From Anaerolineae bacterium (lineage in GTDB: Bacteria; Chloroflexota; Anaerolineae; Aggregatilineales; Phototrophicaceae), in assembly GCA_022822545.1 (NCBI GenBank), contig JAJEBE010000032.1, positions 62,001-126,000 of the forward strand: a DNA stretch of 64,000 nt, in the 5' to 3' direction. The notes below the pieces were generated by a model. The model was not told where the DNA came from, ran no database searches, and saw only the letters and a program-made list of their open reading frames with translations. A program made the position numbers and the translations under genes. Positions 42,714-52,438 of the stretch are shown piece after piece; the stretch's first letter is position 1; every line of letters starts with the position of its first letter.

Positions 42714-44861
42714 ATGGCCGCTTACTTGATAATTGACGTTGATGACTTGTTGAGATTCGCGTCTCAAAATGGGATAGACCTGCATGAACTGGCCGTCGCC
42801 CTCCGCGGCAACGCCGCCTTGGCGGCTGGCTTGTTTGACACCAGCAATCTTCGCGCGGTCGCCTTTGCCGATTGGCGCTCACATTCGGTGGACGAAAATC
42901 AGGTTGAGCCGGAGGCGCTCTTTCGTAATGCCGGCTATGACATCATTGAAGTCGACGACCGCTCCACATTGCCGCAGGACCTGATCACGCGCTATTTCAG
43001 CATACCGCCGGCCAGCAATGATGAACTCATCCTGACAACAACTGCGGCGGACATGTTGCCGCTGATCTGCCAAATCCGCAAGATTAGCGACATGCGCTTG
43101 CGTGTCTGGGGCGCCGACGGCAATATCCTCGCCGGCAGCGAATGCGAAAATGAAATCATCTTTCAGCCCTTTGAAGCTTTGGCCGGCATCCGCATCAAGA
43201 ATGTTTGGGTCTACATAGATTTCGAAAACATCTCCATTAGCCTCAACGAACAAGGATTTGTCGTCAACCTCGACCACTTGATCGAGCGCATGGTCTCGCA
43301 AGCGCAGGCGCATGGCAAGCTGGTTAAAATGGCGGCTTACGCCCCCTGGGGCCAGCGCGGCGCCCTCCCGCCGCTGGTGGATTCCTCCGGCCGCGAAATC
43401 GCCGGCGACGCCCCCGCCCGCCTGATGATGGCGAATATTGACCCTGTCTTCCACTTGCCCGGCAAGCAAAGCGCGGATATTCGCATCGCCCGCGATGTCT
43501 TGACCGACGCGGGCCATCCCGAAGCTGGCGATGTCATCATCCTCGCCACCGGCGACCGCGATTTTAACGATGTCATCAACCCGCTCCTGCAACGCAACAA
43601 GACCGTCATTGTCTGGGGTGTGCGCGGCAGCACGGGCCGCCTCCTGCAGAGCCATCCCTCCTTGCAGCTGGAGTACATTGATGACTTCACCGAGTTGCAA
43701 ACGCACCAATCGCTCAGCACGGTCGAGACCCAGCACGATACCGAGAGTTTCATTCCCTCGCAGTGGTCCAGCGTCATCATCCAATGTTCCCGCCTGTCTT
43801 CGGCAAAAGGCGCGGCGGAAGTCTCCGAGGCGAGTCTCATTCGCCAAATGATAGACGCCGGCGATGTCATTTCATCCGAGCGCGGCGCTGATCTGGTTTC
43901 GCAGGCGGTTTCTTTGGGCATACTCAAACAACTGAGCGCCGGTGTAATCAAGCTAAACTTGCAGCACCCTATCGTCGAAAAAACCCTGCTCATCGTCAAT
44001 CGCCTGGTTCGTCGCGTCGCCAACACGCTGAGCACGCGCAATTGGGAATACGTCAATTACGGCTTCCTGCTAAAGGGACTGGCGATGGAGCGTGACCTTG
44101 ACCGCCCGGGCATGAATGAGGATGATCAGTGGCGCTCCCACTGGATCGATTGCCTGGTGCGGGAGCGAGTGTTGCAACGCGACCTGGTGCCGCATCGCCA
44201 CAACCCCGAGGATTTGGTGCCGGTCATTCGAATCCCTACCGATGACGCCGATCGTATGTTGCAGCAGGCGGAAGAAGAAACGGCCGTCGTGGTCGACGCC
44301 GCGCAAAACTGGAAGGACATCCCTCCGCATCAACTCTTCGAAACCGAACCCGAAGTCGCGCGAATGGTCACGCGGATTGTTGTCAGTGTGCAGCAATTCA
44401 CCAGCTTCCGCAATTTCGCCTGGTGCCCCCTGGGCAGCTTGCATCGGCGTTTGCGCGAGTTTGATAGCGGCGTGATCTTTCAGCAGGCCGTCGAATATCT
44501 GCTGATCAATGATATGGTCACCGTCAACGAATACGCCAACCCGCGCAGCGATTTCAACACCAAAGGCATTGAGCTCGACGAAAACCATCCCTTCGTTGCT
44601 GTCTTGCTGGCCGAGCGCGACGAATTTGTCCGCGCTCTGCTGGAGATGTATCACAACAACGTCACCATTTCTCAGCCCAGCATCGAGCAGCATTTGACCG
44701 GCAACTGGGATGTGCCGCTGTGGATATCCACGATGAGGATAGAGAACGTGCTTAATCCCTTGCCGGGGCGCGCCGATCACTATAGTCTGTTCCGCACCCA
44801 CCATTCGGTGAAAGTGGTGGCCAATGACGATGTCGACGAGGTGGCGACCGCGAATAGCTAG
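42714..44861 (+). CDS. Tandem NYN-domain protein with winged-helix-like C-terminal regions
   Basis: From ATG 42714 the product has 715 residues. A canonical NYN (PIN-like RNase) domain spans about 160-340. It has VYIDFENIS (D169), the acidic helix region before [35 protein letters not shown] (D281, D283) and the final strand TVIVWGVRG. Residues 1-155 look like a second, degraded NYN copy ([39 protein letters not shown]) in which the ATGDxDF acidic pair is lost. The C-terminal half has several wHTH/OST-HTH-like units ([22 protein letters not shown]-type). It probably cleaves or binds RNA. It sits beside rpsO-pnp. The track start 42645 lacks support. Confidence 0.75.
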   Translation: MAAYLIIDVDDLLRFASQNGIDLHELAVALRGNAALAAGLFDTSNLRAVAFADWRSHSVDENQVEPEALFRNAGYDIIEVDDRSTLPQDLITRYFSIPPASNDELILTTTAADMLPLICQIRKISDMRLRVWGADGNILAGSECENEIIFQPFEALAGIRIKNVWVYIDFENISISLNEQGFVVNLDHLIERMVSQAQAHGKLVKMAAYAPWGQRGALPPLVDSSGREIAGDAPARLMMANIDPVFHLPGKQSADIRIARDVLTDAGHPEAGDVIILATGDRDFNDVINPLLQRNKTVIVWGVRGSTGRLLQSHPSLQLEYIDDFTELQTHQSLSTVETQHDTESFIPSQWSSVIIQCSRLSSAKGAAEVSEASLIRQMIDAGDVISSERGADLVSQAVSLGILKQLSAGVIKLNLQHPIVEKTLLIVNRLVRRVANTLSTRNWEYVNYGFLLKGLAMERDLDRPGMNEDDQWRSHWIDCLVRERVLQRDLVPHRHNPEDLVPVIRIPTDDADRMLQQAEEETAVVVDAAQNWKDIPPHQLFETEPEVARMVTRIVVSVQQFTSFRNFAWCPLGSLHRRLREFDSGVIFQQAVEYLLINDMVTVNEYANPRSDFNTKGIELDENHPFVAVLLAERDEFVRALLEMYHNNVTISQPSIEQHLTGNWDVPLWISTMRIENVLNPLPGRADHYSLFRTHHSVKVVANDDVDEVATANS

Positions 44862-44868
44862 CTGGCTA

Positions 44869-44897
44869 TTGTCCAGCCGCTTTTCTGCTGATACAAT
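44869..44897 (+). promoter_or_regulatory. Sigma70 promoter of rpsO, overlapping a small terminator-like hairpin
   Basis: TTGTCC, 17 bases and TACAAT, 69 bases before the rpsO ATG. The -35 region lies inside GCTGG-ctattgt-CCAGC followed by CTTTT, a possible terminator for the NYN gene. Confidence 0.55.
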
Positions 44898-44965
44898 CAG
44901 CCCGTTGTTTTGACCGACAGGCAACCGCTCCTGCCTGTCCGGTGGCTAGCGAAGGGACGGAATTC

Positions 44966-45235
44966 ATGCCATTGGATAGAGCGACAAAAGACCGGATAAT
45001 TAAAGACTTCGCGCGCGAAGAAGGGGATACCGGCTCGCCGGAAGTGCAAATCGCATTGCTTACCGCCCGCATCACACAATTGACTGAACATCTGAAGATC
45101 CATAGCCATGATGAGCATTCCCGCCGCGGGCTGCTCAAATTGGTTGGTCAACGCCGCCGCCACCTGCGGTACATCTCGCGCAAGAAGCCGGAAGTCTATC
45201 GTGAATTGCTTCAACGCCTTGGCTTGCGCCGCTAA
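44966..45235 (+). CDS. rpsO: 30S ribosomal protein S15
   Basis: From ATG 44966 the product has 89 residues, the standard S15 length. It contains the [28 protein letters not shown] and RRHLRYI signatures that bind the central domain of 16S rRNA. AGGGACGG precedes the start, while the track start at 44942 adds eight residues with no support. rpsO followed by pnp is a widely conserved order. Confidence 0.96.
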   Translation: MPLDRATKDRIIKDFAREEGDTGSPEVQIALLTARITQLTEHLKIHSHDEHSRRGLLKLVGQRRRHLRYISRKKPEVYRELLQRLGLRR

Positions 45236-45359
45236 TTGCCGGCGCGTGGCTGGACAAGCCCGCCGATGATTTCGGGTAACCAGCCAATTCTGATCTGCAG
45301 CCATCCGCTGCTTGCCATCAATCTATCGAAAAAAGTTGCGTCCTCTGTGACCGGCGCCT

Positions 45360-45381
45360 GCGATCTTTCTTCGCCGATCGC
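45360..45381 (+). other. Hairpin in the pnp leader
   Basis: GCGATC and GATCGC form a perfect 6-base stem with a 10-base loop, 38 bases before the pnp start. In E. coli the pnp leader hairpin is an RNase III site used for autoregulation. A similar role here is only suggested by position. Confidence 0.35.
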
Positions 45382-45418
45382 CGGAGTTTGGGCGCGCTTC
45401 AATTAAACGGAGAACTCT

Positions 45419-47677
45419 ATGACACTCGACATTCGTGAATATCGCTGTCTGGTCGCTGGCAAAGAAGTCATCATCGAGACCGGACGCTTTGCCCAACAAG
45501 CCGGCGGCGCCGTCACCGTGCGCATGGGCGATACCATGCTTTTCTGCTCCACAACCATGGGCTCCCCCCGAGCTCACTTGGACTTTTTCCCGCTGAGTGT
45601 GGACTACGAAGAAAAGATGTACGCGGGCGGGCGCGTCCCGGGTGGCTTCTTCCGTCGCGAAGGCAGGCCATCGGAAGGCGCCATTCTGACCTCCCGCGTC
45701 ATCGACCGCACCTTGCGCCCCCTCTTCCCGAAGAATATGCGCAACGATGTACAAGTCATTCTCATGTCGCTTTCGCATGACAAAGAGCACCATGTCGATA
45801 TGCTGGGCATCATCGCCGCGAGCACCGCGCTCATGATTTCCGATATCCCCTGGAACGGTCCGGTCGCCGGCGCGCGCATCGGCCTGGTGGATGGCGCGCT
45901 AACCGCTAATCCTACCTACAGCGAGATGCAATCGAGCAAGCTGGACCTGCGTGTCTCCGGCACGGCTGACGCTATCAACATGGTTGAATGCAATGCCGAT
46001 CAAGTCGACGAAGATACCATGCTTGAGGCGCTTTTCATGGCGCACGACTCCCTGCAAGACGTCATCGCCTTGCAGCATCGCATACGCGCTGAAATCGGCA
46101 AGGAAAAGCAAGGACCCTCCGTCGACAATCTCGAGGACGCCTTGCTTGCGGAAGTTGAAGCGGAGGTCGAAGCGCCGATCCGCGATATCATGACCGCCCA
46201 CAGTGACCGTACCGCGCGCCGCGCCCCCCTGCAAGAAATAAAGGAAGGCCTGTTGGCCGAATACACGGCGCGGAACGCCGCCGTCGACAGCGAGGAGCCG
46301 GTTAATCTGGCTCATGTCGAACGCGCCTACGACCAAGTCATGAAGGATGTTGTCCGAGGCCGCATCGTCAACGACGGCGTCCGCCCCGATGGTAGAGGCT
46401 ACGCCGCAATGCGGCCCTTGGCGGCCGAAGTTGGTCTCGTCCCGCGTGTGCATGGCTCCGGTATGTTCCTGCGCGGCGAGACGCAAGTCTTGACGATCGC
46501 CACCCTCGGCACCCCGCGTGAAGCGCAGTTCATGGATGGCTTAAGCCCCGAGGACGACAAACGCTACATGCACCATTACAACTTCCCGCCCTATAGCACC
46601 GGCGAGACCTATCCTCTGCGCGGGCCACGCCGCCGCGAGATCGGCCATGGCGCGCTGGCGGAAAAGGCCCTGCTGGCGATGATGCCCTCGGAAGAAGAAT
46701 TTCCCTACGTCCTGCGCCTCGTCAGCGAAGTGATGAGTTCCAACGGCAGCACATCCATGGCCAGCGTCTGCGGCAGCACGCTGGCTCTGCTTGATGCAGG
46801 CGTTCCGATCAAGAATCCGGTCGGCGGCATCGCTATGGGGCTGATCAAAGAGGGCGAGAAAATCGCTGTACTGACCGATATTCAAGGCATGGAAGATCAC
46901 CTCGGTGATATGGACTTCAAAGTAGCCGGCACCGTTGACGGCATCACCGCCTTGCAGATGGACATCAAGATTGCTGGCGTTACCCGCGACATCATGCGGC
47001 AGGCGCTGGCGCAAGCCAAAGACGCCCGCCTGCAGATACTGGACGTCATCAACGCCGCCATGCCGCAACCGCGCGGATCCTTGAGCGACTTCGCGCCACG
47101 CATGGAGTCTGTCAAAATCGAAGTCGACAAGATCGGCGCTGTCATCGGGCCCGGCGGCAAGAATGTCCGCGCGCTGCAAGACGAGCACAATGTCAAAGTT
47201 GATATTCAAGAAGACGGCTTGGTCTACGTCGCCGGCGAATCCGGCGCGGAAGTGGAGCAGGCGCTCGACAAGATCCGCGCGATGGTGGAGGAGCCGGAAA
47301 TCGGCCAGATCTACACCGGTCGCGTCACCCGCACGGAAAATTATGGCGCCTTCGTCGAATTCCTCCCCAATACCGAAGGTATGGTCCACGTGTCGCAACT
47401 GGCCGACTACCATGTCAAGAGCGTCGAGGAAGAGGTCAGCGTCGGCGACGAGATCATGGTCATGGTTATCAATATCGATGGCACCGGTCGCGTCCGCCTA
47501 AGCCGGCAAGCCGTGCTCGAAGGCTGGGATGTCGAAGAAGCTATGCGCCGGGATGCCGCTGGCGGCGGCCGCCGAGGCGGCGATAGGCGCGGTGGCGGAG
47601 ACCGGCGCGGTCCCCGGCGAGATGGCAATCGCCGCGGTGGCGACAGGCGCGGCGGCCAGCGCGACCGCCGCAACTAA
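45419..47677 (+). CDS. pnp: Polynucleotide phosphorylase with Arg/Gly-rich tail
   Basis: The 752-residue phosphorolytic 3'-5' exoribonuclease has two RNase PH domains (first about 10-230, second about 315-545 with [19 protein letters not shown]), a KH domain with [13 protein letters not shown] (about 577) and an S1 domain ([21 protein letters not shown], about 628). After S1 it ends in a tail of about 40 residues made of [10 protein letters not shown]-type units, an RGG-like RNA-binding extension that many homologues lack. The start is ATG 45419, after CGGAGAA. Confidence 0.97.
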   Translation: MTLDIREYRCLVAGKEVIIETGRFAQQAGGAVTVRMGDTMLFCSTTMGSPRAHLDFFPLSVDYEEKMYAGGRVPGGFFRREGRPSEGAILTSRVIDRTLRPLFPKNMRNDVQVILMSLSHDKEHHVDMLGIIAASTALMISDIPWNGPVAGARIGLVDGALTANPTYSEMQSSKLDLRVSGTADAINMVECNADQVDEDTMLEALFMAHDSLQDVIALQHRIRAEIGKEKQGPSVDNLEDALLAEVEAEVEAPIRDIMTAHSDRTARRAPLQEIKEGLLAEYTARNAAVDSEEPVNLAHVERAYDQVMKDVVRGRIVNDGVRPDGRGYAAMRPLAAEVGLVPRVHGSGMFLRGETQVLTIATLGTPREAQFMDGLSPEDDKRYMHHYNFPPYSTGETYPLRGPRRREIGHGALAEKALLAMMPSEEEFPYVLRLVSEVMSSNGSTSMASVCGSTLALLDAGVPIKNPVGGIAMGLIKEGEKIAVLTDIQGMEDHLGDMDFKVAGTVDGITALQMDIKIAGVTRDIMRQALAQAKDARLQILDVINAAMPQPRGSLSDFAPRMESVKIEVDKIGAVIGPGGKNVRALQDEHNVKVDIQEDGLVYVAGESGAEVEQALDKIRAMVEEPEIGQIYTGRVTRTENYGAFVEFLPNTEGMVHVSQLADYHVKSVEEEVSVGDEIMVMVINIDGTGRVRLSRQAVLEGWDVEEAMRRDAAGGGRRGGDRRGGGDRRGPRRDGNRRGGDRRGGQRDRRN

Positions 47678-47702
47678 CATGCTGGAGAGATCTTTGCTCG
47701 AA

Positions 47703-47736
47703 CGTGCTGCGCTTCCTGCGTGGCGCGTTTTTCTTT
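47703..47736 (+). terminator. Rho-independent terminator after pnp
   Basis: CGTGCTGCGC pairs with GCGTGGCGCG over about 10 bases (three wobbles) around TTCCT, followed directly by TTTTTCTTTT. It is 25 bases after the pnp stop. Confidence 0.62.
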
Positions 47737-47765
47737 TGGACCGCGCGATCTGAGGAGCTTGGGGT

Positions 47766-47945
47766 ATGACTGATGCGCCAAACAACGCCATTGCCGAAAC
47801 CGAGAATTATCTCGTCTGGGAAGTGCGCGAGCCGGACGATGAAGTTACCTATCATGTTGAGCTGGGAACGGTGACTCTGCACTTCTTGCGTGAAGAATGG
47901 AACGAATTCTTGCAGCTGATCAAGGTGGCGGCCAGCAACAGTTGA
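47766..47945 (+). CDS. Small acidic hypothetical protein (59 aa), coupled to the next gene
   Basis: This ORF is below the track's length limit. It encodes 59 residues including LVWEVREPDDEVTYHVELG, VTLHFLREEWNEF and LQLIKVAA, with a plausible beta-hairpin followed by an amphipathic helix. GAGGAGC lies about 11 bases upstream of the ATG. Its TGA overlaps the ATG of the next gene (TGATG), a classical coupling arrangement, so it is very probably real. No family is recognised. It is acidic, with no membrane segment or cysteine. Confidence 0.72.
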   Translation: MTDAPNNAIAETENYLVWEVREPDDEVTYHVELGTVTLHFLREEWNEFLQLIKVAASNS

Positions 47946-48772
47946 TGGACGCGAGACAAGTCCAAAGGTATTTTGTTGCCGTCATGGCGAAGCACCTGCC
48001 GCCGAGCGCCTCAACCTTGCGTCTGCTTGATCTGGACGGCTCCTCCGGCGAAATGCTCGCCGATCTGCGCGCCGATCTGCGCAGCTTCCATCTTGAGCCC
48101 GCCAGTCTCATCTCTTCCGCCATCAAGCCCAATTCGGTCGACGCCGTTGTCGCTTACGATATCGACCTGAACGATACCGTCCTGCGGCGCCTGCTGGCCG
48201 CCTTGCGCCCGGGCGGCAGACTGATCGCTCTGCAATCGAGCGGCTCGGTCAGCGAAGAACATCCGCGTCTGCTAACTGAAAATGGCTATATTCGCATTCT
48301 GGTGGAGCCGGCCCTCGACGGACTTGGTGTCCTGCTGCGCGGCGAAAAACCTCACCTCACAGCCGACACGGTCGAGCGGGTTCAATCGGTAGCGCGAGCG
48401 GACGAAGACGCGCTTGGCCTCGAGCAATACCGTGGCCGTTACCTTCACTTGCTCATTCAGCAATATCCCAACAAGCCAGCCTGGAAGTTGACATCGTCGG
48501 ATACGATAACCTGGCGCGCTGTCGCCATCGAACGCGCAAAGTCGCCTGTGTTGCTCGTGTTCAGCAGCTTGCCAAAAGCGGTCGGTTTCATGCAGCCGAT
48601 CGTGCTGGCCGGTCGTCTGGCCGATATCAACAAGGTCGGCAAATTCAGACGCGCAACTGCCGCCGCCTGGGCTTGGGATGCGATCCTGAACCCGACGCTG
48701 ACATCGCTGGCGTCTGCGCGCTTCACAGCAGTCGAGATTGATCCCGCGACTGCCGAAGCGCCCGATGAGTAG
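47945..48772 (+). CDS. Methyltransferase-like protein (degenerate Rossmann fold)
   Basis: From ATG 47945 (TGATG overlap with the small ORF) it has 275 residues. The N-terminal part follows a class I methyltransferase plan: TLRLLDLDGSSGEML in place of motif I, NSVDAVVAYDIDLND and ALRPGGRLIALQSSGSV. The glycine-rich motif is weak (DLDGSSG instead of DxGxGxG), so SAM binding is uncertain. The second half (residues about 140-275) is unlike common methyltransferases and not recognised. It may be a structural or regulatory relative. It is followed 6 bases later by another methyltransferase. Confidence 0.62.
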   Translation: MDARQVQRYFVAVMAKHLPPSASTLRLLDLDGSSGEMLADLRADLRSFHLEPASLISSAIKPNSVDAVVAYDIDLNDTVLRRLLAALRPGGRLIALQSSGSVSEEHPRLLTENGYIRILVEPALDGLGVLLRGEKPHLTADTVERVQSVARADEDALGLEQYRGRYLHLLIQQYPNKPAWKLTSSDTITWRAVAIERAKSPVLLVFSSLPKAVGFMQPIVLAGRLADINKVGKFRRATAAAWAWDAILNPTLTSLASARFTAVEIDPATAEAPDE

Positions 48773-48778
48773 CGCGCG

Positions 48779-49957
48779 ATGGCGCTCAGCCTTGATGACA
48801 TCAGCTTCTTGCGTTCCCAACGCGCCAACGGCGTCTTGGCCGCCTATGCTGACGCTGACCTGTCTGACGAGAACACGCTGCCCCTTCTCACAGAATTGAG
48901 AAAGTCTCTGACCGCGGCGGAAGCAGGCGCCCTGCTGACGACCTTGCGCCTGCGCCGGAAAGCCCGGTTCAAGTTCCCGCGCTGGGCCGCCGACATGCTC
49001 TTCACCGAGGACGCCTTGCAACAAGCCAGCCATCCGCTCGCGCGCAAGTACCGCGCTGGTCTGGTCGAGTCGGATGAACTGCTCGATCTCTGCTGCGGTA
49101 TCGGCGCGGACAGCCTGGCTTTTGTCGCCAGCGGACGCCAGGTTCTCGGGCTGGATATCGACCCCGCGCGCATCGCCATCGCCCGCCACAATTCCGCTGT
49201 AATGAGGCTGAACGCAATGTTTCAAGTGGAGGACATTCGCGCCTCAATCCCAACTGGTTACGGCTGCATCTTCTTTGATCCCAGCCGTCGCGACGAGCGG
49301 GGCAGGCGAATCCATCACGTTGAGCGCTATCAGCCGCCGCTCTCGCTGGTACGTGATTTTGCGGCGAGGGAAGTCATCGTCAAGCTCTCACCCGGCGTCG
49401 ATCTGCGCCAGCTTGCGGCTTACGGCGGACAAGTCGAATTCGTCTCAGTGGCGCGCCAGTTGACCGAGGCCCTTCTCTGGCTGCATCGCCCAAGCGCGCC
49501 GCCGAAAGCGACTTTGCTCACTGAGAGCGGCGATTATCACATGATGTATCGGGACATTGACCCTGTAACAGTCACCACGCCCAAAGACTGGCTGATCGAG
49601 CCCGACCCTGCGATCCTGCGTGCCGGACTCGTGCAACAACTGGCGCGCGATCTGAATGCCGCCATGCTCGATAAGAGCATCGCCTATCTCACAGCCGAGA
49701 ACCCAGTACGGACGCCTTGGGCGCGGTCCTGGCGCATCCTGGATTGGATGCCTTTCCAACTGAAGCGGTTGCGGCGCTACCTGGCGGATCGCGGCGTCGG
49801 CTCTGTCACGGTCAAGAAACGTGGTTTTGCGCTGACGCCGCAAGAACTGATTGCCCGATTGCGACTGAAAGGCGGCTCGGAATCGCGCCTCCTGGTGATG
49901 ACCCGCCACTTTGCCAAACCGATCGCTATCATCTGTGATGATGCGCCATTTGGGTAA
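48779..49957 (+). CDS. Class I SAM-dependent methyltransferase with THUMP-like C-terminus
   Basis: The 392-residue protein has a helical N-terminus, SAM motif I LLDLCCGIGADSLAF near residue 100, an acidic strand end (VLGLDIDPARIAIARHN) and the catalytic-type FFDPSRR. The C-terminal region VTVKKRGFALTPQELIARLR and ESRLLVMTRHF match the THUMP-like domain found behind this methyltransferase in many bacteria. It presumably modifies RNA or a related substrate; the target is not known. It shares an operon with the small ORF and methyltransferase-like gene upstream. Confidence 0.82.
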   Translation: MALSLDDISFLRSQRANGVLAAYADADLSDENTLPLLTELRKSLTAAEAGALLTTLRLRRKARFKFPRWAADMLFTEDALQQASHPLARKYRAGLVESDELLDLCCGIGADSLAFVASGRQVLGLDIDPARIAIARHNSAVMRLNAMFQVEDIRASIPTGYGCIFFDPSRRDERGRRIHHVERYQPPLSLVRDFAAREVIVKLSPGVDLRQLAAYGGQVEFVSVARQLTEALLWLHRPSAPPKATLLTESGDYHMMYRDIDPVTVTTPKDWLIEPDPAILRAGLVQQLARDLNAAMLDKSIAYLTAENPVRTPWARSWRILDWMPFQLKRLRRYLADRGVGSVTVKKRGFALTPQELIARLRLKGGSESRLLVMTRHFAKPIAIICDDAPFG

Positions 49958-50022
49958 ATTGAACGAATCTTCTATAATGGACGGCATGTGTTTTTGCCGA
50001 TCGAAACAAAGAGGATCAACCG

Positions 50023-50553
50023 ATGCTGATGCGTCCGGATGAACCGCGTCAGCCTCGCCTGATAACTTGGGACGAGGTCGATCAACTGATTGACGGGCTT
50101 GTCCCGCGTATACAGCACCTTGGCCCCTTCGGCGCGATGGTGATGATCACGCGAGGCGGTGTTATCCCCGGCGGCTTGCTGGCCGAGGCGCTGAGCATTC
50201 AACATTTGCTGACGGCATCGGTGGACTTCGTATCGACTCGGCAATCGGGCATGATGGCTTGGCCCACCTTCCTGCAATTCCCCGATCCGGACTTGCTGCG
50301 CGGGCGCCGCACGCTGATTGTCGATGATGTTTGGGGCAGCGGCCGGACGAGCATCTCAGTGCGCGAACGGGTCAACTCCGCCGGCGGTACGCCTTACAAC
50401 TGCGTACTCCACTACAACCCTTATCGGACTATGTTTTCCAACCTGACCCCCGACCTCTACGGCGATGTTACCGATACTTATGTAGTTTATCCCTGGGAGA
50501 TTGATCGTGGCTTGCTCGGGCGTCCATTCGGCGACGCTCAGCCTGAAATCTGA
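50023..50553 (+). CDS. Phosphoribosyltransferase family protein
   Basis: A 176-residue type I PRTase. The PRPP-binding loop is TLIVDDVWGSGRTSI near residue 100, with the pyrophosphate loop MITRGGVIPGGLLAEAL near residue 42. The N- and C-terminal regions resemble bacterial xanthine-guanine-type enzymes (YVVYPWEIDR near the end, typical of the purine-binding hood). It would salvage a purine base with PRPP. The base specificity cannot be read. AGAGGATCAACCG precedes the ATG. The prs gene at 62 kb would supply PRPP. Confidence 0.83.
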   Translation: MLMRPDEPRQPRLITWDEVDQLIDGLVPRIQHLGPFGAMVMITRGGVIPGGLLAEALSIQHLLTASVDFVSTRQSGMMAWPTFLQFPDPDLLRGRRTLIVDDVWGSGRTSISVRERVNSAGGTPYNCVLHYNPYRTMFSNLTPDLYGDVTDTYVVYPWEIDRGLLGRPFGDAQPEI

Positions 50554-50607
50554 ATGCTCTTCAAGGTTAAGTTTTGGAGAACTAGTACCAATCTAAGATT
50601 TATGGGT

Positions 50608-50613
50608 TATAAT
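50608..50613 (+). promoter_or_regulatory. -10 element (TATAAT) with long leader before the first S1 gene
   Basis: TATAAT stands alone, with no recognisable -35 at 16-18 bases. Transcription from here would give a leader of about 225 bases before the ATG at 50844, similar in length to that of the second S1 gene. The 290-base gap contains no supported ORF. Confidence 0.38.
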
Positions 50614-50843
50614 GGCGATTGCGTCGCGTTCTGAACCTGCGGGGCGCATCGGGAGGATCGTTGAGCTTTGCCCACAATTCCTCCAGCATCGCATTGGGTT
50701 CTATGACTCGAAAACGCTACGGAATATTGTGCTTGTTCTTTTTGAGGCTTTTACCAGCTTAAACATTGCAGTCGATAGTGCTAACGAGCCTCGCGCTCGC
50801 GGCACGATAATGACCTGCTCAAGCAGGAGGCAAATCGTTCCCT

Positions 50844-52076
50844 ATGAGTGAAACGCTAGACCCGAATACGCAGCACGATGAAAGCTTCGAGGAAATGCTC
50901 GCCTCGTCTTTCGACTTTTCATACACGCCGCCGCGGCGCGGTGAAATCCGCGAAGCCACAATTCTCCAAATCGATGAGCGCGAGATCATTGTCGATCTCG
51001 GAGCGAAACAAGATGGCATTGTGCCATCACAAGATCTGGAACGGATGGATGACGCCTTTCGAGAAAGTTTGGCGACCGGCGCCAGTGTTCCCGTCTACGT
51101 CGTCAACCCGCGCGACCAAAACGAAAATCTCATCGTTTCGATTAACATGGGTTTGCAGCGCTATGATTGGGAGAAAGCGCGCGAGCTCCTGTCTTCGCAA
51201 GACGCGGTGGATGTCAAAGTCAGCGGTTACAACAAGGGCGGCGCGCTCGTCCGCTGGAACCGGCTTGAAGGATTCATTCCAAGTTCTCATCTCGTGTCCA
51301 CCAATCTATCCGTGGATCGCAAAGAAGCGATGACACAGTTGATTGGCAATACCCTCGGCGTAAAAGTTATCGAGGTGGACCAGGATCGGCGTCGGCTGAT
51401 CTTCAGTGAACGCGAAGCCCAAAGGGAATGGCGCGCGCGCCGCAAGGCAAAGCTGCTGGCCGAGCTTAACGTTGGCGATGTGGTCAACGGCGTGGTGACC
51501 GGCTTGCGCGATTTCGGCGCTTTCGTCAACATCGGCGGCGCTGATGGCCTGATTCACGTCAGCGAATTGGCTTGGCACCGCGTCGATCATCCCCGCGATA
51601 TCTTGCATATCGGCGAGGAGATCGAAGTCTACGTGCTGAACCTTGATCGGCAAACCAACCGCATTGCGCTCAGCCGCAAGCGCTTGCTCAGCGATCCCTG
51701 GGATGATGCGCAGTATCGCTACCACGAAGGTCAATTGGTCGCAGGTTACGTCACCAATGTAGTCGATTTTGGCGCCTTTGTTGCCTTGGAAGACGGCCTA
51801 GAAGGTTTGCTCCACCTCAGCGAAATGGGCGATGGCGCCTTGAAAGAACCCTATTCCTACGTGCAAAAGGGTGATCACCTGTCCTTGCGCATCAGCCACC
51901 TTGAGCCGGAAAAGCGGCGCGTCGGTTTCACCCAGCGCTGGGGCACCGAGCTTGGTGAAGACGGCGAGGACGAAGCCGGCGTCGTCACTGCCTCCGGCGA
52001 CGATGCCGCCGCAGAAGCGCAAACTGAAGAAGCGCCGACGAACGAAGCTGAACCGGACGTCAAAGACGCGCCGTAG
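50844..52076 (+). CDS. S1 RNA-binding domain protein, ribosomal protein S1-like (first copy)
   Basis: The 410-residue protein has four S1 domains, starting at about residues 30 (IREATILQIDEREIIVDLG), 115 (AVDVKVSGYNKGGALVRW), 209 (GDVVNGVVTGLRDFGAFVNIG) and 296 (GQLVAGYVTNVVDFGAFVALE), and an acidic Ala/Glu-rich tail. S1 proteins bind mRNA leaders and help 30S initiation. A four-domain form is usual in many Gram-positive-like phyla. AGGAGG lies 13 bases before the ATG, an unusually long spacing. A second homologue follows. Confidence 0.88.
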   Translation: MSETLDPNTQHDESFEEMLASSFDFSYTPPRRGEIREATILQIDEREIIVDLGAKQDGIVPSQDLERMDDAFRESLATGASVPVYVVNPRDQNENLIVSINMGLQRYDWEKARELLSSQDAVDVKVSGYNKGGALVRWNRLEGFIPSSHLVSTNLSVDRKEAMTQLIGNTLGVKVIEVDQDRRRLIFSEREAQREWRARRKAKLLAELNVGDVVNGVVTGLRDFGAFVNIGGADGLIHVSELAWHRVDHPRDILHIGEEIEVYVLNLDRQTNRIALSRKRLLSDPWDDAQYRYHEGQLVAGYVTNVVDFGAFVALEDGLEGLLHLSEMGDGALKEPYSYVQKGDHLSLRISHLEPEKRRVGFTQRWGTELGEDGEDEAGVVTASGDDAAAEAQTEEAPTNEAEPDVKDAP

Positions 52077-52122
52077 ACGTATCCGAAGCCGACTAGATCG
52101 CCGCAAAAGCGCAGCACTTTTA

Positions 52123-52158
52123 CGCCTGCCTGAAAGGTGGGCGCCGTGTCTTTTTCTC
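52123..52158 (+). terminator. Rho-independent terminator after the first S1 gene
   Basis: CGCCTGCC and GGTGGGCG pair over eight bases (two wobbles) around TGAAA; a TCTTTTTCTCT tract follows a few bases later. It separates the two S1 genes and lies just before the next promoter. Confidence 0.52.
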
Positions 52159-52169
52159 TAGCTGCTATG

Positions 52170-52198
52170 TTGACAGTCGTGTACAGCGACAGTATAAT
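52170..52198 (+). promoter_or_regulatory. Perfect-consensus sigma70 promoter of the second S1 gene
   Basis: TTGACA, exactly 17 bases and TATAAT, a full 12 of 12 match. Transcription should start near 52205 and leave a leader of about 234 bases. Such a strong promoter on a translation gene implies control after initiation. Confidence 0.85.
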
Positions 52199-52278
52199 TC
52201 GCCGCGTGTTTTGGTGAGGTCATTTCGTCCGTTTGAAGGTTGTAATCGTAGACGAGCCGGGAATACCAAGCCTGGATG

Positions 52279-52309
52279 TTCAGTTAAGACTGAAGCCGGG
52301 TTTTATTTT
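52279..52309 (+). promoter_or_regulatory. Leader hairpin with T-rich tail (possible attenuator) before the second S1 gene
   Basis: TTCAGT-TAAG-ACTGAA is a perfect 6-base stem with a 4-base loop, followed by GCCGGG and TTTTATTTTG. It lies midway in the leader. Stability is modest, so it could be an attenuator or a protein-binding stem. Confidence 0.38.
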
Positions 52310-52438
52310 GCCTGGAGAACGATAGTGTACTCGCGGCAATTTCGCCCGGCTCCATAGAATCCAGCGCTTATTATCACGCCCGACGAATACGCGCTCGCCA
52401 GAATGCGATGGTCATTCGTAAGGAGAGAGCAATTGCTT

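Noticed and set aside
50612-50851. 79-aa ORF in the leader of the first S1 gene
   Set aside because: It begins on the -10 element (before any transcript start) and has no RBS or recognisable protein pattern.
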